From positions 1 through 44,024 of IMG/VR virus record IMGVR_UViG_3300007517_000013: a stretch of 44,024 nt of DNA. One strand, given 5' to 3'. This stretch comes from a virus. The notes beneath the pieces were generated by a model. The model was not told the origin of the DNA. It saw nothing but the letters and a program-made list of their open reading frames with translations, and did not search any database. The position numbers and the translations under genes are program-made. Shown in pieces: positions 23,642 through 30,602 of this stretch; the first letter of the stretch is position 1, and each line of letters begins with the position of its first letter.

Positions 23642-24022
23642 TTATAGGTCTTCGAACAGCAGTTTGAGGATCTTGTCCTTTTTTTTGCCCTTAAGCCGGA
23701 TTGTTACCGACAGCTCCTCATCCTGCTTTTTGTGGATTGTCTTTTTGTATTCGCCGGGCTCTTCCCAGGCCATCGTCACTTCCTGTTCGGTCGAAAATTC
23801 CGGCTCGGGCAGGTTGTGGACGGAGTTCCATTCTTTTGCCAGCAGTTCATAGAAATTAATGTCAAGGGCGTTGGCATAGCTTTCCAGAACCGACATAGAC
23901 ACCTTTTCCTTGTCCAAATCTTTTTTTACCCCCTCAGGCGATTTATTTATCAATTCGCCAATTTGCTTGAGGCTGTATCTCTCCCTTTTGATACATTCTT
24001 TCAAATAGTTGCCAATATGCAT
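23642..24022 (-). CDS. HTH-type lysogenic repressor
   Basis: This 126-residue protein has an N-terminal XRE/Cro-type helix-turn-helix (about residues 5-58, SLKQIGELINKSPEGVKKDL, then an ALDINFYELL segment) and a charged C-terminal half with no Ser-Lys peptidase motifs, so self-cleavage like CI of lambda is not expected. It is transcribed away from the Cro-like gene, and the 203-bp region between them has repeats suited to operators. The antirepressor at 18279 could provide induction. No Shine-Dalgarno is seen. Confidence 0.75.
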   Translation of the reverse strand: MHIGNYLKECIKRERYSLKQIGELINKSPEGVKKDLDKEKVSMSVLESYANALDINFYELLAKEWNSVHNLPEPEFSTEQEVTMAWEEPGEYKKTIHKKQDEELSVTIRLKGKKKDKILKLLFEDL

Positions 24023-24225
24023 ACGCTTTGTAGATTATTAATTTACTTTATGTACAAATGTCAACAAAAAGTATCGAAACCAATCAACTTTTACAGGTGT
24101 AAAAAGTTTAAAAAAAGGGTGTATAATGTAAATTATATACCAACAAAAAGTAAAAAATAAGTACATATAATTTGTTTTTTAGGTACATATAGTTTATATT
24201 TGAATTACCAAACTGTATTAAGCTA
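24023..24225. promoter_or_regulatory. divergent immunity control region with operator-like repeats
   Basis: This AT-rich region separates the repressor and the Cro-like gene. GTACATATA occurs at 24161-24169 and 24183-24191 (22-bp spacing, about two helical turns), flanking the -33 box of the early promoter, and GTACATA occurs on the minus strand at 24055-24049 near the repressor start. CAACAAAAAGTA is repeated at 24062 and 24141. These are plausible binding sites for the repressor and the Cro-like protein. Confidence 0.5.
24171..24202 (+). promoter_or_regulatory. canonical Bacteroidota early promoter
   Basis: TTTG at 24171-24174, 20 bp, then TATATTTG at 24195-24202. The start codon of the Cro-like gene follows 24 nt after the box. 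One GTACATATA repeat overlaps the spacer. Confidence 0.75.
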
Positions 24226-24441
24226 ATGAACAGAATTAAAGAAGTACTCCAAACCAAAAACATAGATGAGGTGAGGCCATCAAAAGACCTCCTCGACCTA
24301 CTTGGTATTGGTGTCCACTCTTGGAACAAGTGGGTGGAAAAAAAGAAAGACCCTGAATTGTGGCAGCTGGAAATCGTTGCCTCCTTTCTGTCCTGTAACC
24401 TGTCTGACCTCGTCCAAGCCAATGAAAGAGCGGGTGTGTGA
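24226..24441 (+). CDS. Cro-like small DNA-binding protein
   Basis: The 71-residue protein is the first of the early operon and resembles small HTH proteins: residues about 20-60 give a helix-turn-helix (LLDLLGIGVHSWNKWVEKKKD then WQLEIVASFLSC). It lies divergent from the repressor with shared operators, the position of cro in lambda-like phages. Its stop overlaps the next gene by 20 nt. Confidence 0.7.
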   Translation: MNRIKEVLQTKNIDEVRPSKDLLDLLGIGVHSWNKWVEKKKDPELWQLEIVASFLSCNLSDLVQANERAGV

Positions 24442-24715
24442 CAAGCTCCGCCAGATCGCCAACGCCAGGGAGTGCGCCTTCAGGAGTGTTGGCAGGACAA
24501 GTCTGGCAAAGATGGCCGCAATCGGAAAAATACGCAACGTGGCCGGGTACATATCCACCCAGCCCGAAGGTAAGCAGCTCCGTGCTGTTTTGACCGTGGA
24601 GCAGGAGCTTTTGCTCATTGCTCCGCACGAACAAAGCCGATTCAACCGGCTAAGGGAAAAAATCCACACCATCATCCAACAAGCCCATGAAGCATATAAC
24701 CAAGCTCTTTATTGA
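24422..24715 (+). CDS. hypothetical early protein
   Basis: A 97-residue, basic, helical protein is made if started at ATG 24422; an earlier ATG in the same frame at 24302 lies inside the Cro-like gene and is less likely. There is no known motif; it has a positively charged surface-like pattern (NARECAFRSVGRTSLAKMAAIGKI) that could bind nucleic acid. It overlaps both neighbours. Confidence 0.5.
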   Translation: MKERVCDKLRQIANARECAFRSVGRTSLAKMAAIGKIRNVAGYISTQPEGKQLRAVLTVEQELLLIAPHEQSRFNRLREKIHTIIQQAHEAYNQALY

Positions 24716-24923
24716 AGCCGATAAGGTAGCAGATACCAGGTATCGACTCAGGAAGGGAGTAAAGTTGGTTTTTGGAAGCGAAAGCCGGGGCCGGATAGGA
24801 TGGGACCTGTATAAGAGCACACTGGAATTCCGAAGGATCAATCTCGCATTGTTTCATTTTGCTGAAAGCGAAGTGAGCGACGCGGAACTTGAGCAGTTCT
24901 TACTTACCCAAATACCGACATGA
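24687..24923 (+). CDS. hypothetical early protein
   Basis: The 78-residue protein overlaps the previous gene by 29 nt and the next one by 4 nt. The N-terminal part is basic (HITKLFIEADKVADTRYRLRKG), and the C-terminal part is acidic. No family is recognised and no membrane segment is seen. The tight overlap pattern supports it as a real gene of the early operon. Confidence 0.5.
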   Translation: MKHITKLFIEADKVADTRYRLRKGVKLVFGSESRGRIGWDLYKSTLEFRRINLALFHFAESEVSDAELEQFLLTQIPT

Positions 24924-25111
24924 AATACCTCACCTTTTACTTCCGGTATATGCTGTTGCTTTTTGCGGCATGCATGGTGGCCCTGCTCTTTGGATATGAG
25001 GTGTCCATCTTGACATTTTGGTTTCTCTTGTTACTGCCAAATGTCCCTGTTTTATTCGCTCTTATCTATTTGTTTTTCCATGTAAACTATTTTGATGAAA
25101 AAGACAAATAG
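24920..25111 (+). CDS. small two-span membrane protein
   Basis: This 63-residue protein consists almost entirely of two hydrophobic segments (about residues 9-24 and 30-56) with a polar C-terminus (NYFDEKDK). It starts in a 4-nt overlap with the gene before it. It is the first of four consecutive envelope-targeted small proteins in this early operon. Membrane targeting so early in infection or in the lysogen suggests superinfection exclusion or membrane remodelling; no family is recognised. Confidence 0.5.
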   Translation: MKYLTFYFRYMLLLFAACMVALLFGYEVSILTFWFLLLLPNVPVLFALIYLFFHVNYFDEKDK

Positions 25112-25265
25112 ACTCGCCATCCAGCTTACCCTGTGCTGTGTACTCAGTGTCGGTGCCGACACTGTATCCAAGGATATTCTCTCACAAAAACAAAAGGCCA
25201 TGCGAACCCTCCGACCTGGGCGGCGGACTAGAGATGAGCTGGCCGAAATATGGACATGGAACTAA
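25095..25265 (+). CDS. small protein with signal-like N-terminus
   Basis: A 56-residue frame starts at ATG 25095, overlaps the previous gene by 17 nt and the next by 16 nt. The N-terminus (MKKTNRLAIQLTLCCVLSVGA) looks like a signal peptide with a possible cleavage after VGA, or a weak lipobox; the rest is basic. Coding is supported by the continuous chain of overlapping genes here, since otherwise 140 bp would be unexplained. Confidence 0.45.
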   Translation: MKKTNRLAIQLTLCCVLSVGADTVSKDILSQKQKAMRTLRPGRRTRDELAEIWTWN

Positions 25266-25549
25266 CAATAACAACAAAAAAAGCAGCAGATAGGTGGGTG
25301 GACCCACTTATGAACTATCTGGAGGAACATATCTTTTGGATATCGCGGGAGCTCCGGGGGGAGATTATCCAAGACATGCCTACCCTGTTCAGTTATATTG
25401 TGGACCTCAAAGCCGAATTCCTGCTTTGCAACAAACAATATGAGAAGCCTTTTGGCTTCAACGCCGAATACGAATCCAACGGAACGGCCACTATCAGGGT
25501 CGGATACTCACAGGAACAAATAACAATAACAGAAAAAGTAAACCCATGA
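25250..25549 (+). CDS. hypothetical early protein
   Basis: The 99-residue protein has start candidates at ATG 25250 and 25256. It is acidic, helical in residues 10-65 and beta-rich after that, with no membrane segment and no known motif. It overlaps the following lipoprotein gene by 4 nt. Position within a chain of small early genes suggests host takeover or lysogenic conversion, but nothing specific can be claimed. Confidence 0.5.
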   Translation: MDMELTITTKKAADRWVDPLMNYLEEHIFWISRELRGEIIQDMPTLFSYIVDLKAEFLLCNKQYEKPFGFNAEYESNGTATIRVGYSQEQITITEKVNP

Positions 25550-25737
25550 AAAAACTACTTCTATTACTCATCATCGCATGCATCCTACAGACCGGATGCG
25601 CCTCCCGCCTGATCTACACAGGAAGCACGGGCGAGAGACCTCACGTATTTGTCCAGTCGCACAAATACGAAAAACAAAAGAAAGCCAGGTGGAAGCACCA
25701 AGACAAAAAATACAGAAAATATGAAAAAGCTCATTAG
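25546..25737 (+). CDS. small lipoprotein
   Basis: The 63-residue protein has a signal peptide with poly-Leu core and the lipobox-like LQTGC (Cys18), then a short, extremely basic tail (KYEKQKKARWKHQDKKYRK). It is thus expected to be a lipid-anchored periplasmic or outer membrane peptide. It overlaps both neighbours, the next gene by 17 nt. Small phage lipoproteins expressed early can block receptors (as Llp of T5 does), but no similarity is claimed. Confidence 0.55.
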   Translation: MKKLLLLLIIACILQTGCASRLIYTGSTGERPHVFVQSHKYEKQKKARWKHQDKKYRKYEKAH

Positions 25738-25966
25738 TATTCTACACATACTACTGATCATCTCCTGCGCACCGATTCCCCGTGCGATGATGACCGAGGC
25801 ACAGATCGTCAACACAGAGACAGACCGGATATACGTGATATTCAGGGAAGCACACACGCCAGACCGCTACACCGGAGGCTGGTTCCACGTCCCGGGAATG
25901 GGGCTGCTTAACAAAGATTCCTACGATGTCAACCTAGTTATCACACCCAAAAAAAGCAACCAATGA
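25721..25966 (+). CDS. second small lipoprotein
   Basis: The ATG at 25721 gives 81 residues; it was preferred over an upstream ATG at 25649 because it leads straight into a signal peptide (MKKLISILHILLIISC) with lipobox IISC at Cys16. The mature part is beta-rich with a GGWFHVPGMG loop. The overlap with the preceding lipoprotein gene suggests that the two are made together. Role unknown; candidate for surface modification of the host. Confidence 0.55.
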   Translation: MKKLISILHILLIISCAPIPRAMMTEAQIVNTETDRIYVIFREAHTPDRYTGGWFHVPGMGLLNKDSYDVNLVITPKKSNQ

Positions 25967-26220
25967 AGCAGCATTTCACAGACGTGTTGAGGGCATCCCT
26001 CACCCGTCAGTTCACCAAGTTATTTATGCCAAAACTTCCAGACTGCCACTTGAGCCGGATCGTGATGTACGAGGCAATTAATGCCAGTGCGGACTCGGGG
26101 TATTGCATCATGCAGATAGATGTAACCCGGGAAAAAAATCCATCAGACCGGTTGATTGTGAAGGTAAACAACGAAATCCGTTTGGATTTTGACTTTGCGA
26201 AGGAGGTCTCCAATGCTTAA
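25963..26220 (+). CDS. hypothetical early protein
   Basis: The 85-residue protein starts in a 4-nt overlap (ATGA) with the second lipoprotein gene and ends with an 8-nt overlap to the next. It has a basic amphipathic N-terminus and a beta-rich C-terminus. No signal peptide and no known motif were seen. Confidence 0.5.
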   Translation: MKQHFTDVLRASLTRQFTKLFMPKLPDCHLSRIVMYEAINASADSGYCIMQIDVTREKNPSDRLIVKVNNEIRLDFDFAKEVSNA

Positions 26221-26431
26221 CCCGAACCTAGAGGAATACGCATCCCAGGTAAACAAAGTCAGGGTATTGCAGCGCGGTTACTTTGAAGCCAGCGCCAGGG
26301 CAAGGAAAAGCCGCCTACCGGATGATTTTGCCAAATCCAAATCCTTGCTTGTGGAGAGCAAGAAAGAAGAAAAGGCACTCGATGAGATGACGGATAATAT
26401 ACTTTTTTGGAAGGGGGTATCCAATGCCTAA
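26213..26431 (+). CDS. small helical protein
   Basis: The start at ATG 26213 is supported by AGGAGG at 26201-26206; an upstream in-frame start at 26189 is less likely. The 72-residue product is charged and helical (repeated Lys/Glu/Arg, RVLQRGYFEASARARKSRL) and ends VSNA, as does the preceding gene product; the DNA around both gene ends (GGTCTCCAATGC / GGTATCCAATGC) is similar, suggesting a short local duplication of the translation start region. Function unknown. Confidence 0.5.
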   Translation: MLNPNLEEYASQVNKVRVLQRGYFEASARARKSRLPDDFAKSKSLLVESKKEEKALDEMTDNILFWKGVSNA

Positions 26432-27212
26432 GCTAAAACCAAACCAATTCGTCCTTGCCGGACATATCATCACGGAAACGCCCATTCTGTTCCAGACCGA
26501 AATGGTACAGGCCAATATGGAGGGGCGTAAGACGCAGACAAGAAGAACCAAAGGGCTCGATTATCTGAATGATCCCAGTACATTCAACTGCTTTGATTCC
26601 TTGGAGCATGTCGTATCGCTTGACGGAAAAAACAGACATGGCGTCATGCTAAACATAAAGGATTCATCCAGAGGCATATTTGTCAGGTATCCTTACGGAA
26701 AGCCCGGTGACCTCCTTTGGGTAAGGGAAACTTGGGAATCAGTCCCTGTTCAGGTTGGTGGGGTATATGATGATAAACCGCCCATAGAGGAGGTTGTGAT
26801 TCGTTTTAAGGCGGATTCACCGGATAGTTTTGAGCGGTGGAAACCCTCCATCCACATGCCAAAGTCCGCCTCCCGAATATGGGCGATGATAGAAGATATA
26901 AGTGTCGAGCGGGTGCAGGCTATCACCGCAGAGGATGCCATTTCCGAGGGATGCTCTCATTATGGTCCTTTTGGAGAATTCAGGGGATCACTCCATCCAA
27001 ATGGGGGGTCAATGAAATATAGGGCTTATTCAAAGCCAGAAGGAGCATTTCAGTGTATATGGGAAACCATTAACGGATCCGAATCCTGGAAGTCAAACCC
27101 CCACGTATGGGTAATCAAATACCGAATCCTATCCAAGAAGGGAAGGCCAAGTGACGGAGAAATATTTGACAATTACTGGCATATTACAGCAAAAAAGGCC
27201 ATAGGTGGATAA
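26424..27212 (+). CDS. ASCH/PUA-like domain phage protein
   Basis: The 262-residue protein has the pattern of phage ASCH-domain proteins as I recall them: PILFQTEMVQANMEGRKTQTRR near residue 20, YGKPGDLLWVRETW near 92, PSIHMPKSASRIWAMIEDI near 143, VQAITAEDAISEG near 164, and a final W-x-x-NPHVWVIKY strand. ASCH folds are RNA- or nucleotide-binding and related to PUA domains; the exact role in phages is unknown. It overlaps both neighbours by 8 nt. Confidence 0.7.
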   Translation: MPKLKPNQFVLAGHIITETPILFQTEMVQANMEGRKTQTRRTKGLDYLNDPSTFNCFDSLEHVVSLDGKNRHGVMLNIKDSSRGIFVRYPYGKPGDLLWVRETWESVPVQVGGVYDDKPPIEEVVIRFKADSPDSFERWKPSIHMPKSASRIWAMIEDISVERVQAITAEDAISEGCSHYGPFGEFRGSLHPNGGSMKYRAYSKPEGAFQCIWETINGSESWKSNPHVWVIKYRILSKKGRPSDGEIFDNYWHITAKKAIGG

Positions 27213-27414
27213 ACATATCAAGTCCCTCACCTCCGTGCTGGGCAGCTTGATGGAAGACGTGGACCTGATGAAGTTCAACATCAACAGGGACGTGAGCCGG
27301 GAGAGCCTCGATGACATCATAGCCCGGTACCATGCCGACCTCAAGCAGCACATGCAGCAGATCGCCTACATCAAAAGACAAAGATTCAGAACCCTCAAAA
27401 GAAAGAAAAAATGA
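27205..27414 (+). CDS. small coiled-coil protein
   Basis: This 69-residue protein uses a GTG start at 27205 overlapping the ASCH gene. It is helical with a strongly basic C-terminus (YIKRQRFRTLKRKKK), which suggests nucleic-acid binding. It overlaps the HNH gene by 4 nt. Confidence 0.5.
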   Translation: MDKHIKSLTSVLGSLMEDVDLMKFNINRDVSRESLDDIIARYHADLKQHMQQIAYIKRQRFRTLKRKKK

Positions 27415-28421
27415 TCAGCCTGACGCAATCAATTCTAAAGTCCCGGATGAACACCCCTCCGGACAAAACCAAAGCGGCATTTACAAAATCAAAGGTAAAG
27501 TACAATAGATTCTTCATCTATTACACCGCCGGTGATGTATGGGCCTTGGCCACGGCACTGCGATGCGATCCCTATACGCTGCTTATGGTTTTCGTTGTAT
27601 TTATCCGGGATTTCTCGAGATCCTTTATGTCGATGTCCAACGCCGAAACATCCATAGCCACCGGGATCACAAAAAACCACGTGAAATGGCTGGCCAAACT
27701 TCTGGAACTCAAAAAACCAAGCGAACTAAGAAGTAGACTCGCTCAGTCAAACTCCTTTTCGGTTGAGGAAGACACTTATGTGATCCAGTATTATTTGTCG
27801 GTTCCTATAAAGCGGATTGCCAAGGATCTGGGCCGTGGCAGCACTGGCGTGATGGGCTGCTTAAAGAGAATGGGATTGACGATTCCCGACTATATCATCG
27901 AGCGAAATACACGGGATGGGCGGTTTAAACCCGGTGTAGTCCCACAAAACAAGGGGAAAAAGTTACATGAATTCATGAGTCAAGAAGGGATTGAAAATTC
28001 AAAAAAGAGCCGATTCAAAAAAGGGCATATCCCAAACAATACCTACGACCAAGACGGTATCATTTCCATCAGGAATACAAAAGGAAGACCCTACAAATAT
28101 ATCCGCATAGCCATGGGCGCATGGGTGCCGCTGCACAAGCAGCTATGGGAAAAGGAAAACGGGGCAGTGCCATCGGGTCATTGTCTTTTGGCAAAAGACG
28201 GCGACTCACTGAACGTGGATCTATGCAATTGGGAGCTGATCACAAGAAGGGAAAACGCAATAAGGAATTCGGGTAGTGTGTCACTTACACAGCAATGTGT
28301 CGCAAAATATCTGAGCCCAAAAAATACCGATCTAAGAGAAGTAATCAAAAAACACCACCCTGAGCTGATAGCCATCAAAAGACAGCAGCTCCTGCTCGCA
28401 AGGGAGATAAACAAAAAATAA
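27411..28421 (+). CDS. HNH-type endonuclease-like protein
   Basis: The 336-residue protein has an unassigned N-terminal half, a helix-turn-helix-like segment (about residues 123-160, VPIKRIAKDLGRGSTGVMGCLKRMG) and a C-terminal HNH-like domain with LHKQLWEKENGAVPSGHCLL, then AKDGDSLNVDLCNWELITRREN. In active phage HNH nucleases the second part usually reads H-x-D-G; here the His is Ala, so catalysis may be lost or use another residue. It could be a homing-type nuclease or a DNA-binding regulator. It overlaps the previous gene by 4 nt. Confidence 0.65.
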   Translation: MISLTQSILKSRMNTPPDKTKAAFTKSKVKYNRFFIYYTAGDVWALATALRCDPYTLLMVFVVFIRDFSRSFMSMSNAETSIATGITKNHVKWLAKLLELKKPSELRSRLAQSNSFSVEEDTYVIQYYLSVPIKRIAKDLGRGSTGVMGCLKRMGLTIPDYIIERNTRDGRFKPGVVPQNKGKKLHEFMSQEGIENSKKSRFKKGHIPNNTYDQDGIISIRNTKGRPYKYIRIAMGAWVPLHKQLWEKENGAVPSGHCLLAKDGDSLNVDLCNWELITRRENAIRNSGSVSLTQQCVAKYLSPKNTDLREVIKKHHPELIAIKRQQLLLAREINKK

Positions 28422-28423
28422 CC

Positions 28424-28834
28424 ATGAAAGCATACGAAGCAGAGTCCAACCTAAACGATCTTATAGGTCAAAAAATAAGTGTTGACAACAAGTCCGGCAA
28501 GGTGATCCGATGGAGCCTCAAGGACGCCATTCTCAAAATAACGATGGATACCCAGGATATCGTAATCCTGGAGACCGACATCCCCGCATTCCTGGAGAGG
28601 ATAGAGATGCCCCAGGAGCTGGCCATACATCCTGTACCAACCACCACAATGATACATGCCGTGGGCAAGGAACTCTCCAACATAATAATGGACAACATCA
28701 GAAAGGTCCAGAAAGACAAAGACTACATCAACCAAGCCCGGGAAGTCAATGCAAATATTAAATCTATGATAGATCTGGCCAAAACCGAAATAGAGTATAT
28801 GAAAACCCTGGCCTTTCTCCACAAGAAAAGATGA
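28424..28834 (+). CDS. hypothetical early protein
   Basis: The 136-residue protein begins 2 nt after the HNH gene. Residues 10-60 are a small beta barrel-like part (IGQKISVDNKSGKVIRWS, then ILKITMDTQDIVIL), and residues 75-136 a long helix with a Lys-rich end. No family recognised. It overlaps the next gene by 4 nt. Confidence 0.55.
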   Translation: MKAYEAESNLNDLIGQKISVDNKSGKVIRWSLKDAILKITMDTQDIVILETDIPAFLERIEMPQELAIHPVPTTTMIHAVGKELSNIIMDNIRKVQKDKDYINQAREVNANIKSMIDLAKTEIEYMKTLAFLHKKR

Positions 28835-29013
28835 GTGAAAGACCAAGCAACTTTGAAAAAGAAAAACTGATGATGGAGGACAAGATCCAGGGGTGTCACA
28901 ACCAAATCCAATACGCCAGATCACTAAATTCCGACCAGCTGCTAGGCCTGAAAAAAGCAGTGGAAGACTTGGAGAAAGAATATAAGGAGTTTTTTGGGGA
29001 GGAGGGTTTATGA
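28831..29013 (+). CDS. small coiled-coil early protein
   Basis: The 60-residue, acidic, helical protein overlaps the preceding gene and the methyltransferase gene by 4 nt each. Heptad spacing of hydrophobic residues suggests a dimeric coiled coil. Function unknown; translational coupling to the methyltransferase is likely. Confidence 0.5.
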   Translation: MSERPSNFEKEKLMMEDKIQGCHNQIQYARSLNSDQLLGLKKAVEDLEKEYKEFFGEEGL

Positions 29014-30575
29014 AAGATTCTGCCTTAACAGCCACGGACCAGTTTTGCGGTGCGGGAGGTAGTTCCCAGGGAGCAAGAAACGCCGGGGTAAAAGTGAAGA
29101 TGGCCCTGAATCACTGGAAGCTGGCTATTGAAACGCACAATACCAATTTTCCAGATACAGACCATGACTGTACTGATATATCGGCATGCGATCCGAGGAG
29201 ATATCCCAGCACCAATATCCTGCTAACATCTCCGGAGTGTACAACACACAGTCCTGCCGGAGGCAATCGCCACCGAAAAGTAAGCGATACAATGGATCTT
29301 TTTCAAAAAGGAATCATTGACCCTGCAACTGAGCGGAGCCGTGCCACGATGTGGGATGTCTGCCGATTTGCCGAATATCACAGTTACGAAATTATAATTG
29401 TTGAAAACGTGGTCGAAGCACGTACCAAGTGGGTACTCTTTGATGTTTGGCTCCAGGCCATGCACCGACTGGGGTATAGGCACCGATGTAAATACCTTAA
29501 CTCAATGCACTTCTGGCCAACGCCACAGAGCAGGGATAGGATGTATGTGGTTTTCTGGAAGTCTGGAAACAAGGAACCAGACTTGGATTTCCATCCACTT
29601 GCATACTGTTCCTGCTGCGGCAAGGATATCCATGCCGTGCAAAACTGGAAAAATCCAGAAAGAAAATTTGGAAAATACCGGACTCAGTACCTATATGTAT
29701 GTCCGGTAGACGGTGCGGTAGTAGAGCCTTATTATTACGCCGCCTTCAATGCCATTGATTGGAATGATATAGGCACCAAGATCGGAGACCGCAAAAAACC
29801 ATTATCCATAAACACGGAAAGACGGATAAAATATGGATTGAAAAAGTATGGGAATCATCCATTAGTAATTAACGTAAGACAACCAAGTGGATTATTTAAT
29901 AGGGTAAAATCTGTTTCAGAGGTATTGGGAACCCAATGTACTGAGACAAGTCATTCTATAACAACCCCATTTGTAATAAAAGGTGAACATACACATTTGA
30001 CAGGATACGTCAAATCAGTAAACGAAACATTCTATACCCAAACGGCACGCCAAACCAATGCGCTGATTACGCCATGGATAATAGAGATGAATAAAACAGG
30101 AGAGTGCAAACCCGCTTCATCTCCCACGAGCACCATTACCGCGGGAGGAATTAACCATGCCATACTAGCCAGCGCATTTATCACGGAATCCAGAGGCCAG
30201 AGCAAGACCAAACCCATTGTGAGTCCCCTTGGTACCCAGACGCAAATGATCAATCACGGGATAGTCACGGATGAAAACATGAAAACATTCCTCAGCTACT
30301 ACAACAGATCCCAACAGGCTTCGGGAATAAATGACCCTATGGGAACGATACCCACGCATGACAGGGTAAGCGTTGTCAGCTATGAAAAACCAGTTTTGGA
30401 GGAATGCCACTACCGTATGATCAAGCCACCTGAGGTAAAAGCCTCCATGGGATTCGATCCGGACTATAAGATTCTAGGCAGCGGGAAAGACCAAGTCAAA
30501 CAATGCGGAAATGCCGTCACGCCACCGGTACAGGAATGGATTATTGGACAATGTGTAAAATCGCTGGAAGCATGA
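29010..30575 (+). CDS. DNA cytosine-5 methyltransferase
   Basis: This 521-residue protein would methylate cytosine C5 in the phage genome, most likely to evade host restriction. Motifs seen: I, DQFCGAGGSSQG (residues 10-21); IV, TSPECTTHS with catalytic Cys77, reading PEC rather than the usual PCQ; VI, VENV (131-134); VIII, QSRDRMYVVF (173-182); X, QCGNAVTPPVQEW near the C-terminus. An insertion after motif VIII carries a Cys cluster (Cys200, 202, 203, 231) that could bind zinc. The target-recognition region (about 240-470) has repeated P-x-x-T-I/Q-T modules followed by H-x-I/L. No partner nuclease is encoded next to it, so it is an orphan enzyme. Confidence 0.85.
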   Translation: MKDSALTATDQFCGAGGSSQGARNAGVKVKMALNHWKLAIETHNTNFPDTDHDCTDISACDPRRYPSTNILLTSPECTTHSPAGGNRHRKVSDTMDLFQKGIIDPATERSRATMWDVCRFAEYHSYEIIIVENVVEARTKWVLFDVWLQAMHRLGYRHRCKYLNSMHFWPTPQSRDRMYVVFWKSGNKEPDLDFHPLAYCSCCGKDIHAVQNWKNPERKFGKYRTQYLYVCPVDGAVVEPYYYAAFNAIDWNDIGTKIGDRKKPLSINTERRIKYGLKKYGNHPLVINVRQPSGLFNRVKSVSEVLGTQCTETSHSITTPFVIKGEHTHLTGYVKSVNETFYTQTARQTNALITPWIIEMNKTGECKPASSPTSTITAGGINHAILASAFITESRGQSKTKPIVSPLGTQTQMINHGIVTDENMKTFLSYYNRSQQASGINDPMGTIPTHDRVSVVSYEKPVLEECHYRMIKPPEVKASMGFDPDYKILGSGKDQVKQCGNAVTPPVQEWIIGQCVKSLEA

Positions 30576-30602
30576 AAAAACTAAAAACAATAACCCCCAC
30601 TC

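Noticed and set aside
23642-24022. Repressor as a self-cleaving CI/LexA-type protein
   Set aside because: The C-terminal half is too short and has no Ser-Lys peptidase motifs, so induction by RecA-stimulated cleavage is not supported.
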